The translations under genes were made by a program, and so were the position numbers. From Meghimatium bilineatum (taxonomy: Eukaryota; Mollusca; Gastropoda; Stylommatophora; Philomycidae), in NCBI GenBank assembly GCA_034231615.1, contig CM067318.1, forward strand, positions 40,090,769-40,154,768: a stretch of 64,000 bases of DNA, written 5' to 3'. The first letter of the stretch is position 1. Every line of letters starts with the position of its first letter. Under the pieces are notes generated by a model, which searched no databases, had not been told where the DNA came from, and saw nothing but the letters and a program-made list of their open reading frames with translations. Positions 54,501 to 64,000 of the stretch are shown here, in pieces.

Positions 54501-57500
54501 TACAAAATGTGACATTTTATTATTTATCCCCCTTGGTATGAGTTTTTGGTTTCCTTCTTACTTGCTGTAGTGTAATGCTCACAACTTTTATATTCCAGAA
54601 ATGTCAGATCTGTTGGGCTTTTAGCGCAAATAAAACAGAGACACAACACATTTCCGTTATCTGGACATAGTTGGAAATCTACTGGAACCATTGTCCTGCT
54701 ACAAGAGAAATCTAGTATGACAATTGTCCCACTACATGAGAAATCTAGTAGAACCATTGTCCTGCTACAAGAGAAATCTAGTAGAACCATTGTCCCACAA
54801 GAGAAATCTAGTAGAACCATTGTCCCGCTACATGAGAAATCTAGTAGAACCATTGTCCCGCTACATGAGAAATCTAGTAGAACCATTGTCCCACTACACG
54901 AGAAATCTAGTAGGACCATTGTCCTGCTACAAACAAAATCTAATAGGACCATTGTTCCACTACAAGAGAAATCTAGTAGGACCATTGTCCAACTTCAAGA
55001 GAAATCTAGTAGAGACATTGTCCTGCTACAAGAGAAATCTGGTGGGAGTTTGAAAATGAATGGAAAAAACCCCAGAATTCTTAGTACTCTGATTCTCAAA
55101 AAGAATTCAAAATTGTCAGATTACACCTATTTACAAATATTAAAAATAATCAACTAACTTGTAAAATTGTGAGATAATTACTCCTTCTTCTCGTTTGTAG
55201 TGTGACGTGTTTATACAGCAATGTTTTCTTAATAAGTGCATAATTACTCCTGTTCATCAATTGATACATATTATTTTTTAACCAACTCTGTGATACCAAT
55301 GTCGAACATTGTCCTTGACAAACACTAGTGAAAAGATCACAGCATGTAAAATGAGTTGTTTGAGGAAAGCAATAAATGTCACCAGAAGAGACCGATGGAG
55401 AATTGAAGATATCGGGAATGAATTAAAGACCATCTCAAACCAGAACTACATTGAGAGACAGTAAACCAGGCGGTTTGGCCAAGTCATGAGATTTGAATTA
55501 ATGAATTCAGCCCTTCGTGGCATACAGCAGCTGAAGATGGAGCTACAATGCATGAGGAAGACCTAGATAAGTGGAGACAAATAAAAAAAACAGAGGGTGC
55601 AGTAAAGAAAGGAGGAGATGGGATACTAATACTCATACCAAACACCCCAAAACTAGAACTCTCAATTGCTACTGGCAAATTATCAACAAATTACAGGGCA
55701 GTGCTACAAGCAATCTTGGAAGCATCAAAGGCTCTAGAGGAACGGAGGCTCAAAGGAACTAACATAGTCTTCTTGTGTGACTGCATGTCAGTACTCCAAA
55801 CCATCCAAAAGGAACCTAAAGATCTCCTAACAAAAACAACTGTAGAACTTCTAAATCAACTATCTGCCAACAATAAAGTTGTGCTGCAGTGGATCCCTGC
55901 ACACTGTGGAATAGCAGGAAATGAAGGAGCTGACAGACTGGCAAAAACAGGTGCAAAAAAGGAACAATTCCAGCACACAATATCACTGACTGAAGCAAAA
56001 ACCCTCATCAAAGGAAAATACAAACATACATGGAGTCAGAGAACAGGCAGTAACTTTCCACAGGACCCTATTCTAAAGCTAAACAGGTCACAACAAACCA
56101 CAATTTTTAGATTTCGCACAGGACACTGCAGACTACAAGCACATCTCCACAAAATTAAGGCTGCCCAAACTGACCAATGCCCATGTCAAAAGGGTCCCCA
56201 GACTCCAGAACATATTGTGCAGACATGCCCACTCTTTGATGACGTGAGAACCAAAATATGGCCCCAAGAGACAGATCTGAAGGTGAAGCTGTGGGGCAAC
56301 CGTGAGGACCTCCTGCTGATGACTGAATTCATGGAGGCAGCCCACCTTCCTGTATAGACTTATGAGCATAGGAAACTGATCGCAGAAGAAGAAGAAATAA
56401 ATAAAAAAAAACCTTAAAGAAGCACAGCTGACCATGGTCAATGTGATCCAAATGGCTAAAGACAGACAACTTCAATCCCCCACTCACAACACTAAATGGA
56501 ACAGGGGGAAATGACAATAGATAGATAAAGATTAAGATTTACATTTAGGCCCTACATTTAGATTTACATTTAGATTTGCATTTAGATTTCAATTTAAATG
56601 AAATAAGATAAAATAAAATAAGATGAGATAAAATGAGATATGATTAGATGTGATAAGATAAGATCAAATAAAATAAGATAAGATAAGAGAGAGAGAGAGG
56701 CAAGCAGGCATACAGACAGATAGATAGAATTACAGGTATTAAAATTAACCAGCTTGCAAATGAACTAGCTTACCTTCTGATACAGGTCTATGTCTGTGTT
56801 ATGAATCTCTTTGTCCACATCTTTCAGTTTTTGGTTATTTTCGTCAGTTATCTTACTCAAACTGGCCAGTTGCTCCTCAAGCTGTTGTATTTGTAAGATG
56901 GCTTCTTCTTCAAGCTAAATATGATAAAAGCCAATCTCAACACTTGTGACATATACATTCAGTAATATATTATCATTCATATATTATATTACTCTCAAGA
57001 TTACGTCATCGATGTAAAATGATTACAATTGAAATGAGGATGTATTTACAGTTAATTATGTGATCTCATCTGTAGTCTGTGTGTTCTCTTATGTGTAATC
57101 TTATGTGTACTCTGTGTGTAATCAGTTAATTATGTGATCTTATCTGTAGTCTGTGTGTTCGTCCATCACAAGTGATGATGACCATTTGTTACATCCAATT
57201 TTGAAAATTTAGTTAGAATTATGAACATGCCTAATAGTTCATAGATGGCTAATAAGCCCTATTTGAGCTGTAAATGTTCTTGGACAGTTCGGGCATGGAA
57301 TGACCACTGTAGATGGGACTCTACAGTCTAAGATTAATGTTACAGCTTTTCTCTGTCTCTATGTAATGTGTCCTTTACAGAACACTGACTCTGGTTCCTT
57401 TGTTTTTCTAAAAACTGAATTGTTCTTCACTGACATCCATGTCTATCTTCTTTTTAAAAGAGAGACTAAGCACCTATTAAGGTTTACCATAGTGTTGTGA

Positions 57501-60500
57501 TGTTAATTCAATCAACCAATGGTCAACCTGTTCAAATTAATGTTAAAACTGACCTTCTCTGATTTCATCTTCTCCATGGCAATCTTCTCCTCCTCTGATT
57601 TGAGCTCTTTGCTTTGCCGATGATCTTCTTCATTTAGCTGATTAATTTGAGATTCGACTTCTTTCAGTTTCTCCTTCAAACTTATTATCTGGAAAGTTCA
57701 ATATAATGGGTATCACTTATTGTGTAACTGATTAGGGTATCTGCATGGTTTAGTGGTTATACAATGTTGTATGTGCATAGTTTAGTGGTTATATAATGTT
57801 GTATCTGAATAGTTTAGTGGTTATATAATGTTGTATCTGAATAGTTTAGTAGTTATATAATGTTGTATCCGCATGGTTTAGTGGTTATACAATGTTGTAT
57901 CTGCATAGTTTAGTAGTTATACAATGTTGTATCTGAATAGTTTAGTGGTTATACAATGTTGTATCTGCATAGTTTAGTGGTTATATAATGTTGTATCCGC
58001 ATGGTTTAGTGGTTATACAATGTTGTATCTGCATAGTTTAGTAGTTATACAATGTTGTATCTGAATAGTTTAGTGGTTATACAATGTTGTATCTGCATAG
58101 TTTAGTGGTTATATAATGTTGTATCCGCATGGTTTACTGGTTATATAATGTTTACTAGCTCAAAGATCCTATATAATGTACATGTGTGTCTTCTGCTGTG
58201 ATGAAGTCTGGTGTAGGGGGTCTAACCATCTAAGTGTATTAATCTCCGAATAAGGTGCATTCAATTTGTGATTGAACTACTCAAATCAATCCCATTTATA
58301 TGACCCCCGCTTGTTACCATTTCTCAGCTTGAGGACTAACATACTTTTCTTTACCTTCTTTCATTCACTTGAAATTTATCTTTATGTCATTTTGTGTCTT
58401 GAAATTCACTGGTTTTGTAGTTCTGAACAAAAGCACAAGGTTCATAGAGCTTTCATTCTAGTGTTAGTTTTCTGGGATAGTATATTTGTCTCAACATCAG
58501 CCATCTCATATTTGAGAAATACTTGAAGCATAGGGCATATGTTCTGCAGTCAGTGATGGCTGTCCACATGTACAAAAGGCTGTGTTGTCAACTCTGAATT
58601 TTGTGTACATGTGACTGTGGGATTGGTTATGTCCTGCTCCGAGTTGTGTAATTGGTTGTGTCTTTACTCTGAGTTGCGCAATTGCAACTTGTTATGTTCT
58701 TTTCATAATTTGATCATTGTCTTGGTTTATCTGATAACATTAACTAAATGTAGAATTAAATAGTCCCGCTCATGTATGCAAGGGATCAAAAGGGAACAGT
58801 AACACATTAAACTTCCATGCATGTCATAAGAGGTAACTAAGGAGAATTGGACATGGGATTTTCTAACTCATCTCGTAGATGGTCTGTGACCCGAATGTCA
58901 TGCCATGTTGTAATTGCTGGACTGAGAGATGAACATATTGAAACCAAGCTGTAAACCATGACACAATGCATTTCATCTTCCAGACTACATCCTCTTACCA
59001 GCAGGATTTTTAGAACAACTAAGAATAAGCACACACTATCCATTGCGGTTAATTTCAGTATACTGAAACTATAAAATTCTGGTTAAATTCAGTATACTGA
59101 AACTATAAAATTCTGGTTAAATTCAGTATACTGAAACTATACACTTCTGGTTACATTAAATATACTGAAACTATACAATTCTGGTTACATTAAGTATACT
59201 GATACTATACAATTCTGGTTACATTAAGTATACTGAAACTATACAATTCTGGTTACATTAAATATACTGAAACTACCCGGTATACAATTCTGGTTACATT
59301 AAATATATTGAAACTAGTAATTATGGTTAAATTCAGTGTAATGAAACTATACAATTCTGGTTAAATTTAATATACTGAAACTATGTAATTTCATATCGAA
59401 AGACTGGATAGAATCCAGAATGCAGCAATGCATATCATACTGGGATGCACAAGAGACACATCGACAAGAGCTATCGATACCTACTTAACTGTCCAACAGC
59501 TGAGTGCAGATTACAGTATTGCCATGTCCGGGCGTACCTTCAGATACATGCAGATAAGGAACACCAGTTGCATTCCGAAATACATAAAGTTAAAGGCAGC
59601 AGATTCAAGAGAGGGAGGTCGTAGATGGGACGTGCTGAGGATGTCATACAAAGCGTGTGCAGATTGCAGGATGTGGCAGCAGGTGCAGAATGGATAAGTC
59701 TACCCACAGATTTCGAAACTTGTTTGAGATTAGTAATATCACTTAGCAGGGAATGCAGAGAATGTTGTTCCACAGCTGTGGAGAAAGAAGTGCAGGCTTT
59801 GGTCAGTGAGAATACCAAACAGGGGGATGTGAGTATATACACTGATGGATCTTTGATCAGACATGTTCGCAGTGCTTGGGCCTTCACAGCACAGTGCGCA
59901 GGTAAAACAATTAGGGAGGAGAGTGGTGCCTCTGCGGTCACTACGAGTAGTATGACCATGGAGACTATGGCAGTGACCATGGCATTTGAGTGGGTATGCA
60001 CACAGAAGGTAACACAGGTCTGCATCTTGAGTGACTCTATGAGTATGATTAAGAAGGTACAAGTGGGTCTTGTTCACGAACAGTGGATTGAGGCCTTGAG
60101 AAATTCGAGGCTGAAAGTGGTTACATTTATTTTCGTGCCGGGACATGTGGGTGTTCGAGGCAATGAAAGAACAGATCAACTGGCATCATGCATGATTGTG
60201 GCACAGGGCGAAGGGGTAATGGATCGTGATGACGTTTTGAACTCCTTAAGAGATACAACACGCGAGAGTGAGACTAATGTGGATGATGATTCCTTTTCAA
60301 TGGCTAGGATTAAAGATCAGGGATTGAAATCCGGTGTTGCTAGAAGTGAACATTTTGGAGGGCACAGAAGAATGATGGTCAACCAGCATAGGACCAGTAC
60401 TGTCAGCAGAAGTGTAATGGCGGATACACTCAAGGGGAGATCAGAGCAACTATGGACATATCCAGTTTGCAGTGGTGATGATCCGACAACTAACTAACTA

Positions 60501-63500
60501 TGTAATTCTGGTTAAATTTAATATAGCGAAACTATGCAACTCTGGTTAAATTTAATATATTGAAATATTGCAATTCTGGTTAAATTAATCAGTAATTTAA
60601 CTTGCTATACTCAAACTAAGTGATTCCAAATCCTAAATAAATAAATTAATGAAACAATATAAATATAACAACCAAAAATACTGACCTGCATTTTAATATC
60701 TTCCCCCAGTCTCTTTTCTCTGTTGACAACATTTATATATTCATCAAGCTCTACATTTTCCAGCTCTTTCTTGTAGTTAGCCTCTTGTTGATCAAAATTG
60801 GTGACATCTTCAACAATGGCTTCTAACTTTGTCTTGTGACTCAATGCATCTTGTTCAAGTGTGATTATTTCTGCAGTTGTTGTTTTTTTTTTACAGAAAT
60901 AGTAAAATGTCATTTGAACATTGATGCAAACTAAACTCATTATATATTATACATATGGTAGGGACTCCCTACATAACGGGGTCTACACAACCCTAAACTA
61001 AACTTGTATATATTATACATACGGTAGGGACCACATACTAACACCTATTGTTTGCATTACTGTTGTAAGTTCCCTATGGAATATTGGAATATAGGGCTGA
61101 AACTGGATGATTTTTTTGCTGGTGTACTGCAACCTTGGTGCACTGCCTGATGCGCTGATCTTTGAACTCTGTTGATGAGACTTAAGTAGGTTTATTCTTC
61201 TAGTATTTGTGTTTTACTAATTGTATTTCAAGGCCATGCAATAGCATCTTCCCATGGGTGTATTTCAGGGCCATGCAATAGCATCTTCCCATGGGTGTAT
61301 TTCAGGGCCATGCAATAGCATCTTCCCATGGCTGTATTTCAGGGCCATGCAATAGCATCTTTCCATGGGTGTATTTCAGGGCCATTCAATAGCTTCTTCC
61401 CATGGGTGTATTTCAGGGCCATGCAATAGCATCTTCCCATGGGTGTATTTCAGGGCCATGCAATAGCATCTTCCCATGTGTGTATTTCAGGGCCATGCAA
61501 TAGCATCTTCCCATGGGTGTATTTCAGGGCCATGCAATAGCATCTTCCCATGGGTGTATTTCAGGGCCATGTAATAGTATCTTCCCATAGATATTTAAGT
61601 CAAGCGTCTATCTGGTTGTGCTGTCAGGTATCGTTCTTATGGTGTGTCCTATATCTACATACATGCACACACGTACACGCATAAAATCCATCTATCATAA
61701 ATGCTCCTAAATACGGTGCATGTGGCAAACATCAGAGCTTTCCAGTTTGAGTAATATGAATGCTGCAGTATGTAGCTCTTGCATTTTGTTGAAATCCAGT
61801 CATACCCTCTTTGTTTGCAACTCTTGCATGTTGTTGAGACCCAATCATACCCTCTTTGATGGTTGTTCTGCAAATAATTTCTTTTGGGACACATTTTATT
61901 TCCATGCCACCCCAAAAAATACAATTTAAAAAACAGCCCTTGATTTTCTTTACAAACTACCAAGGTTTTTTAAAGATTTATCGATATAATTCTTCTTATT
62001 AACTTTTATGGATAGTATTCTTCTTATTTTCATTCAAGTAGTCAACTTCTTGTGGCCTTCCAAATGCAAAATTGTTTATCATCGTAACAACGTCGGCACA
62101 TTACGGGGACACGTGGCCAAATTTTAATAGAACAAACCACACATTATTTAATGAGATGAACTTTCAATAAAGATGTATAAACCGCCGCATTCATTGAGCT
62201 GTGAGGCTACCCCCCTGGATGACCCTGATGGATGTGGGGATCTCAGTGTGTTGTGCTGAGCTCAATTCATCAGCAGCAGAAGTTGCATATTCTTAATCTT
62301 CAAGTCACAAATATTTTACTGTATGAAATCTGTATGAAATTACGCATATTATTAAAACGTTGAAATGTAGACACGTGATATGGCCACGTCTCCCAGTAAA
62401 GAACCAAAAAAGTCTTTGTCTTCAAGCCCTACATTAATATAAAATAGATGTAGAAAATGCATATTTTTAGTTTGTTGATGATTTTTCATGTGAACATTAA
62501 TTATATCTGACTAAAGACAGATATACACTTGATTACTTAGAAATACATCTAGAAATACATACCCAAGTTGGTATCATGTATCTGTGTCTCTTGTGCTTTC
62601 ATCCGTTTCAGTTGCTCTTGGACTGTCTTGAGAAGTTCACTATATTCTTTGTCTACCTGACTAGTTTCCAGGTTAGTTTGCATGTCTCCATTTAGTCTTT
62701 CACTGTCAGCAACATCTCTGGTAATATTATCTTTAAAACTGTGATCTTGATGAAGGTTAGCTTCTTTAGATTTAGTACTGTCCTGGTCTGAGTAAACACT
62801 GGTTGTGCAAAAGAGAGAATGTGGATTGTTGTCTGAATTATCGATGTTGCAAGCAGGATATTTATACAATGGAGATGAAGTTCTTCCATGATTGTTTGAC
62901 CTTAAATCTTCTGTGAATGGAGAATTATGCTGGGAACATGATACTGAATCTAACGACAGAGATGTCTTGTTTCTTGATTGTTGCACTGCATCATTTCTAT
63001 ACGGTTGATTGTAATTGTTGATATTACTGCTTCTGTTTGAATAATCCACATTATTTGCATATTGCTTTGAGGACATGTTGACATTTTGAGCAAGTCTTTG
63101 AAAATATTCATCAGTTTTGCTAATGTCTGAACTATGTTGTCGCACATGAGTCACTAATTTTGATACTTTTAAAAGAGCATCTTCACTATTCTGACGTATG
63201 TGGGATACTGCGGAAGCAAATGAGGACATTCTTTTAACATTAATGCCATCTGTATTGAATCCCTGTTTTTTTATCTGAGCTGCTGAATTCACAGAGCTGA
63301 ATTTGAGCTCGTCTTGTCGATGAAGTTGAACCTCATTAGAAGCTGACTGAATATTCCTCAGATTTCCTTCATTTGATATCGCGTGTTTAACATCTTCACC
63401 ATCAGCACTGAGACTTCTATAGGGTAGCCCTGGATTTGGTCTGGATCTTATGAAATGTCTATCCAAGGTTGCAGATTTAACTAAATTTGTCCTGCTGATA

Positions 63501-64000
63501 GAAGTGGATTCTAAATTAGCATTAGAATCTGAATTTTCTTCACTATTCCTAGCCGAGATATTCAATGTAGACTCGTGTGAGACTTTATACTTTGGCACAG
63601 TGTTACTTTCTCTGGTAGATTTTGAAAAGTTTATTATGAAATCGACTGCAGTGCCATCTTTATTACTATTAGAAGGGCAATAATTAGAGATAACAGTTTC
63701 AAATATTTTTTTTGTGTGATCTCCCCTGTTTTCGTTACAGAAATCATCAGCAGAAATCGAATCCGAAAAAGTGGCAACAGTCACCCTCGGCGACTTTCTT
63801 GTAAGAATATCTTTCTTATGCAGTGAAGCATTTTGATGGTTTTCCATATTGTTAGAGATGTTCTCTTGGTGCGAAGTTCGGGTCGATATAATTGTTTGAT
63901 GTCTTGGAGCTGGTTTTGGATGAGCTTGCTGATTTGACTGTCTGTTTTGTGGTCGAGGTAAAGATGATGATGAATAAGGATGCTGTGGCTGAGATGGATG
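48421..64000 (-). CDS. RASSF7/8-like coiled-coil protein, C-terminal ~730 aa in 6 exons (5' end off window)
   Basis: Minus-strand exons in order: 64000-62563 (continues off the window), 60870-60686, 57688-57554, 56914-56774, 53810-53678 and 48581-48421 with TAG. All have AG/GT borders and phases match at every junction (1, 0, 0, 0, 1). The large exon encodes ~479 residues rich in Ser, Asn and Gln, probably disordered. It ends in a coiled coil (ELLKTVQEQLKRMKAQETQI) continued by three exons of heptad-like sequence. The C-terminus ends KSIIIVKNPNGVWV. The coiled-coil run (IITLEQ...KKELENVE...) and this ending recall RASSF8 (ends ..NPEGIYV). That call is from memory. RASSF proteins carry an N-terminal RA domain that would lie to the right. 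N-terminal RASSF proteins act at junctions and centrosomes, but function here is inference. It could be another coiled-coil protein. Confidence 0.6.
48750..51715. repeat. 3-kb 29-31 bp minisatellite in last RASSF-like intron
   Basis: About 100 copies of TTTGTTCCCTGAGACAATGC plus TTGTACTGTA. Dimeric ~59-bp units (AAAATGCTTCTGCTGCATTT alternating) dominate 49950-50640. A block near 51061 recurs ~323 bp later near 51384. Long frames on both strands come from the repeat. Confidence 0.93.
51830..52040 (-). repeat. interspersed repeat family B copy
   Basis: Contains GGAGGTGACTAAGGAGATTT then CATTCTCTGGATTACATCCT, reverse of the 866-1130 copy. Confidence 0.55.
52270..53245 (+). mobile_element. LINE ORF2 C-terminal tail with 35-bp array inside
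   Basis: Around 52370-52550 the frame reads RMNEDRILSQVFKWSPSGKR, then KRGRPKTTLKRTIKKEI and VNRQAWRAMTSALCTK. The array follows at these last codons, after which LINE-like 3' sequence resumes near 53215. Confidence 0.78.
52540..53225 (+). repeat. 35-bp minisatellite (first units 49 bp), ~19 copies, from LINE codons
   Basis: The unit is ATGGAGAGCTATGACATCTG then CCCTATGTACCAAGC, which is the QAWRAMTSALCTK codon stretch of the LINE. The first three units are 49 bp and keep ATCGACAAGC. Confidence 0.9.
53280..53350 (-). other. tRNA-like B-box relic
   Basis: The minus strand contains GGTTCAAATCC (B box) and GCTACATGAC after it. The A box is not clear. Confidence 0.3.
53415..53620 (+). mobile_element. 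SINE-like family A copy with internal duplication
   Basis: A segment from GAACCATTGTCCTGCTACAA to GAGTTTGAGAATGAAA is present twice (53505 and 53560). Ends with AAAGCTGAAGAAAATGAAG. It lies just downstream of the donor of the minus-strand exon 53810-53678, in its intron. Confidence 0.7.
53678..53810 (-). CDS. RASSF-like penultimate exon
   Basis: The acceptor follows TGTAATGTGACAG and the donor is GTAAGT. It begins DETVKIMEEQLNGEAKTLPY, the end of the coiled coil, then passes into a Ser/Thr/Pro-containing tail. It leaves in phase 1, which matches the last exon. Confidence 0.8.
54600..55065 (+). mobile_element. SINE-like family A copy with ~33-bp expansion (~11 units)
   Basis: The element head (TGTTGGGCTTTTAGCGC) and tail (GGGAGTTTGAAAATGAA) flank an array of GAAATCTAGTAGAACCATTG plus TCCTGCTACAAGA. 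The unit is the element's own hairpin region. Confidence 0.85.
55375..55500 (+). mobile_element. short LINE ORF2 fragment
   Basis: RRDRWRIEDIGNELKTISNQ, then NYIERQ and FGQVMRF, with a stop between. It abuts the RNase H-bearing element that follows. Confidence 0.55.
55520..56400 (+). mobile_element. I-clade-like LINE 3' end with RNase H domain
   Basis: Frame 55548-56357. The RNase H region has a third-position Asp (FLCDCMSVLQ) and the C-terminal WIPAHCGIAGNEGADRLAK box. The usual AE pair is AV (NYRAVLQAI) and the first YTDGS motif is absent, so the domain is probably inactive. A Cys/His knuckle follows (CPCQKGPQTPEHIVQTC). The tail is GCAGAAGAAGAAGAA. 5'-truncated. Confidence 0.85.
56515..56760. 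repeat. low-complexity GATA/ATAAAAT and ATTTAGATTT tract
   Basis: ATTTAGATTTACATTTAG runs then AAGATAAAATAAAATAAG and GAGAGAGAGAG. It lies just 3' of the LINE tail and may have grown from it. Confidence 0.75.
56774..56914 (-). CDS. RASSF-like coiled-coil exon, 47 codons
   Basis: The acceptor follows TATCATATTTAG and the donor is GTAAGC. Phase 0 at both ends. LEEEAILQIQQLEEQLASL continues the coiled coil. Confidence 0.85.
57554..57688 (-). CDS. RASSF-like coiled-coil exon, 45 codons
   Basis: The acceptor follows ATTGAACTTTCCAG and the donor is GTCAGT. Phase 0 at both ends. IISLKEKLKEVESQINQL and following residues are strongly heptad-like, without Pro or Gly. Confidence 0.85.
57730..58150 (+). 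repeat. ~32-bp minisatellite, ~13 copies
   Basis: The unit is GTTTAGTGGTTATACAATGT plus TGTATCTGCATA. It begins ~40 bp upstream (minus sense) of the RASSF-like exon at 57688. Confidence 0.9.
58151..58800. other. intron without recognised feature
   Basis: Mostly unique. A short degenerate repeat of GAGTTGTGTAATTGGTTGTG lies near 58630-58690. No exon seen on either strand. Confidence 0.45.
58800..59035 (-). repeat. interspersed repeat family B copy
   Basis: The reverse orientation of the 866-1130 pattern: CATAAGAGGTAACTAAGGAG at the left and CCAGACTACATCCTC near the right end. Confidence 0.6.
59045..60590 (+). repeat. ~34-bp minisatellite split by a LINE
   Basis: The unit is GGTTAAATTCAGTATACTGA plus AACTATACAATTCT. 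Blocks 59045-59390 and 60496-60590 flank the LINE at 59391-60495. Confidence 0.9.
59391..60495 (+). mobile_element. young LINE 3' end with complete RNase H residues, 12-bp TSD
   Basis: Perfect target duplication AACTATGTAATT at 59379-59390 and 60496-60507, with a 3' AACTAACTAACT-type tail. Upstream frame ERLDRIQNAAMHIILGCTRD (RT C-terminal region), then, after a frame change, RNase H in 59625-60497: YTDGSL, TMETMAV, LSDSMSM and GHVGVRGNERTDQLA supply D, E, D and D. 5'-truncated, 1105 bp. Clade uncertain (R1/I group likely). Confidence 0.88.
60686..60870 (-). CDS. RASSF-like coiled-coil exon
   Basis: One base from the large exon plus AA gives Glu, then 61 codons of coiled coil (IITLEQDALSHKTKLEAI ... 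REKRLGEDIKMQ); donor GTCAGT. The acceptor CTGCAG is preceded by a purine-rich A-tract rather than pyrimidines, which is unusual, but the phase fits. Confidence 0.78.
60900..61205. other. intron with a short TATATATTATACATA repeat
   Basis: GGTAGGGACTCCCTACATAA and GGTAGGGACCACATACTAAC at 60957 and 61023 form a ~66-bp two-copy repeat resembling a pogo-like end. No gene. Confidence 0.45.
61210..61590 (+). repeat. ~37-bp minisatellite, ~10 copies
   Basis: The unit is GGGCCATGCAATAGCATCTT then CCCATGGGTGTATTTCA. Intronic in the RASSF-like gene. Confidence 0.92.
61600..62562. other. intron next to the large RASSF-like exon
   Basis: A two-copy ~41-bp repeat near 61775-61860 (AACTCTTGCATGTTGTTGAG). 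Otherwise unique sequence with a GC-richer patch at 62180-62260. No exon recognised. Confidence 0.5.
62563..64000 (-). CDS. RASSF-like large exon, disordered region plus start of coiled coil
   Basis: Open from the right edge (codon boundary at 64000) to the donor GTATGT at 62562. The edge-proximal part is Pro/Gln/Ser-rich (HPSQPQHPYSSSSLPRPQ). The middle is Ser/Asn-rich without a recognised domain. The last ~35 residues form a helical heptad region. An ATG lies at 63847, but the frame is open upstream without interruption, so it is internal. Confidence 0.85.

Noticed and set aside
54524-54985. 153-codon minus-strand frame (MVLLDFSCSGT repeats)
   Set aside because: Antisense of the tandemly expanded SINE-like element.
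59540-60179. Minus-strand frames of 146-161 codons
   Set aside because: Shadows of the RNase H-bearing LINE coding frame on the + strand.

Overview
The window is eukaryotic nuclear DNA: AT-rich, with genes split into small exons bounded by canonical GT..AG sites and long introns. Retroelement remains (several non-LTR retrotransposon tails, an I-clade-like RNase H end, a Helitron relic, an internally deleted hAT copy) and a very high load of minisatellites suggest an invertebrate, probably a lophotrochozoan such as a mollusc. That placement is an inference from repeat content and gene families, not a marker-gene result.

Two host genes run tail to tail. On the + strand, 14 consecutive exons (306 to 41157) join in perfect phase into the last 755 residues of a DCDC1-like (doublecortin domain-containing protein 1) protein. 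It has a ricin-type beta-trefoil with two QxW motifs, a DCX-like domain, a charged helical stretch, and a terminal DCX domain; a poly(A) signal lies at 41334. On the - strand, six exons (64000 down to 48421) also join in phase. They encode the C-terminal ~730 residues of a coiled-coil protein that best resembles the N-terminal RASSF family (RASSF7/8-like). Its 5' part, where an RA domain would be expected, lies beyond the right edge.

Layout: 1-41.2 kb is the DCDC1-like gene, with introns full of minisatellites and transposon relics. 41.2-48.4 kb is the convergent intergenic region with MITE-like elements and repeats. 48.4-64 kb is the 3' half of the RASSF-like gene, including a 3-kb minisatellite and two RNase H-bearing LINE tails in its introns.

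Roughly a third of the window (my estimate from summed array lengths, about 21 kb) is tandem arrays with units of 17 to 78 bp. The most striking pattern is their origin. Several arrays are local amplifications of recognisable sequence: the 3' end of a host exon plus its 5' splice site (26.6-27.5 kb), a 3' splice site plus exon start (11.8 and 13.2-13.5 kb), the last codons of LINE ORF2 (27.6-28.5 and 52.5-53.2 kb), parts of a ~160-bp SINE-like element (40.9, 53.5, 54.7 kb) and parts of other interspersed repeats. Conversely, several mobile elements (LINE, hAT, a GAA-tailed retroposon) have inserted into arrays, some with clear target-site duplications. I see no rRNA or functional tRNA genes, no CRISPR array and no bacterial-type operon.
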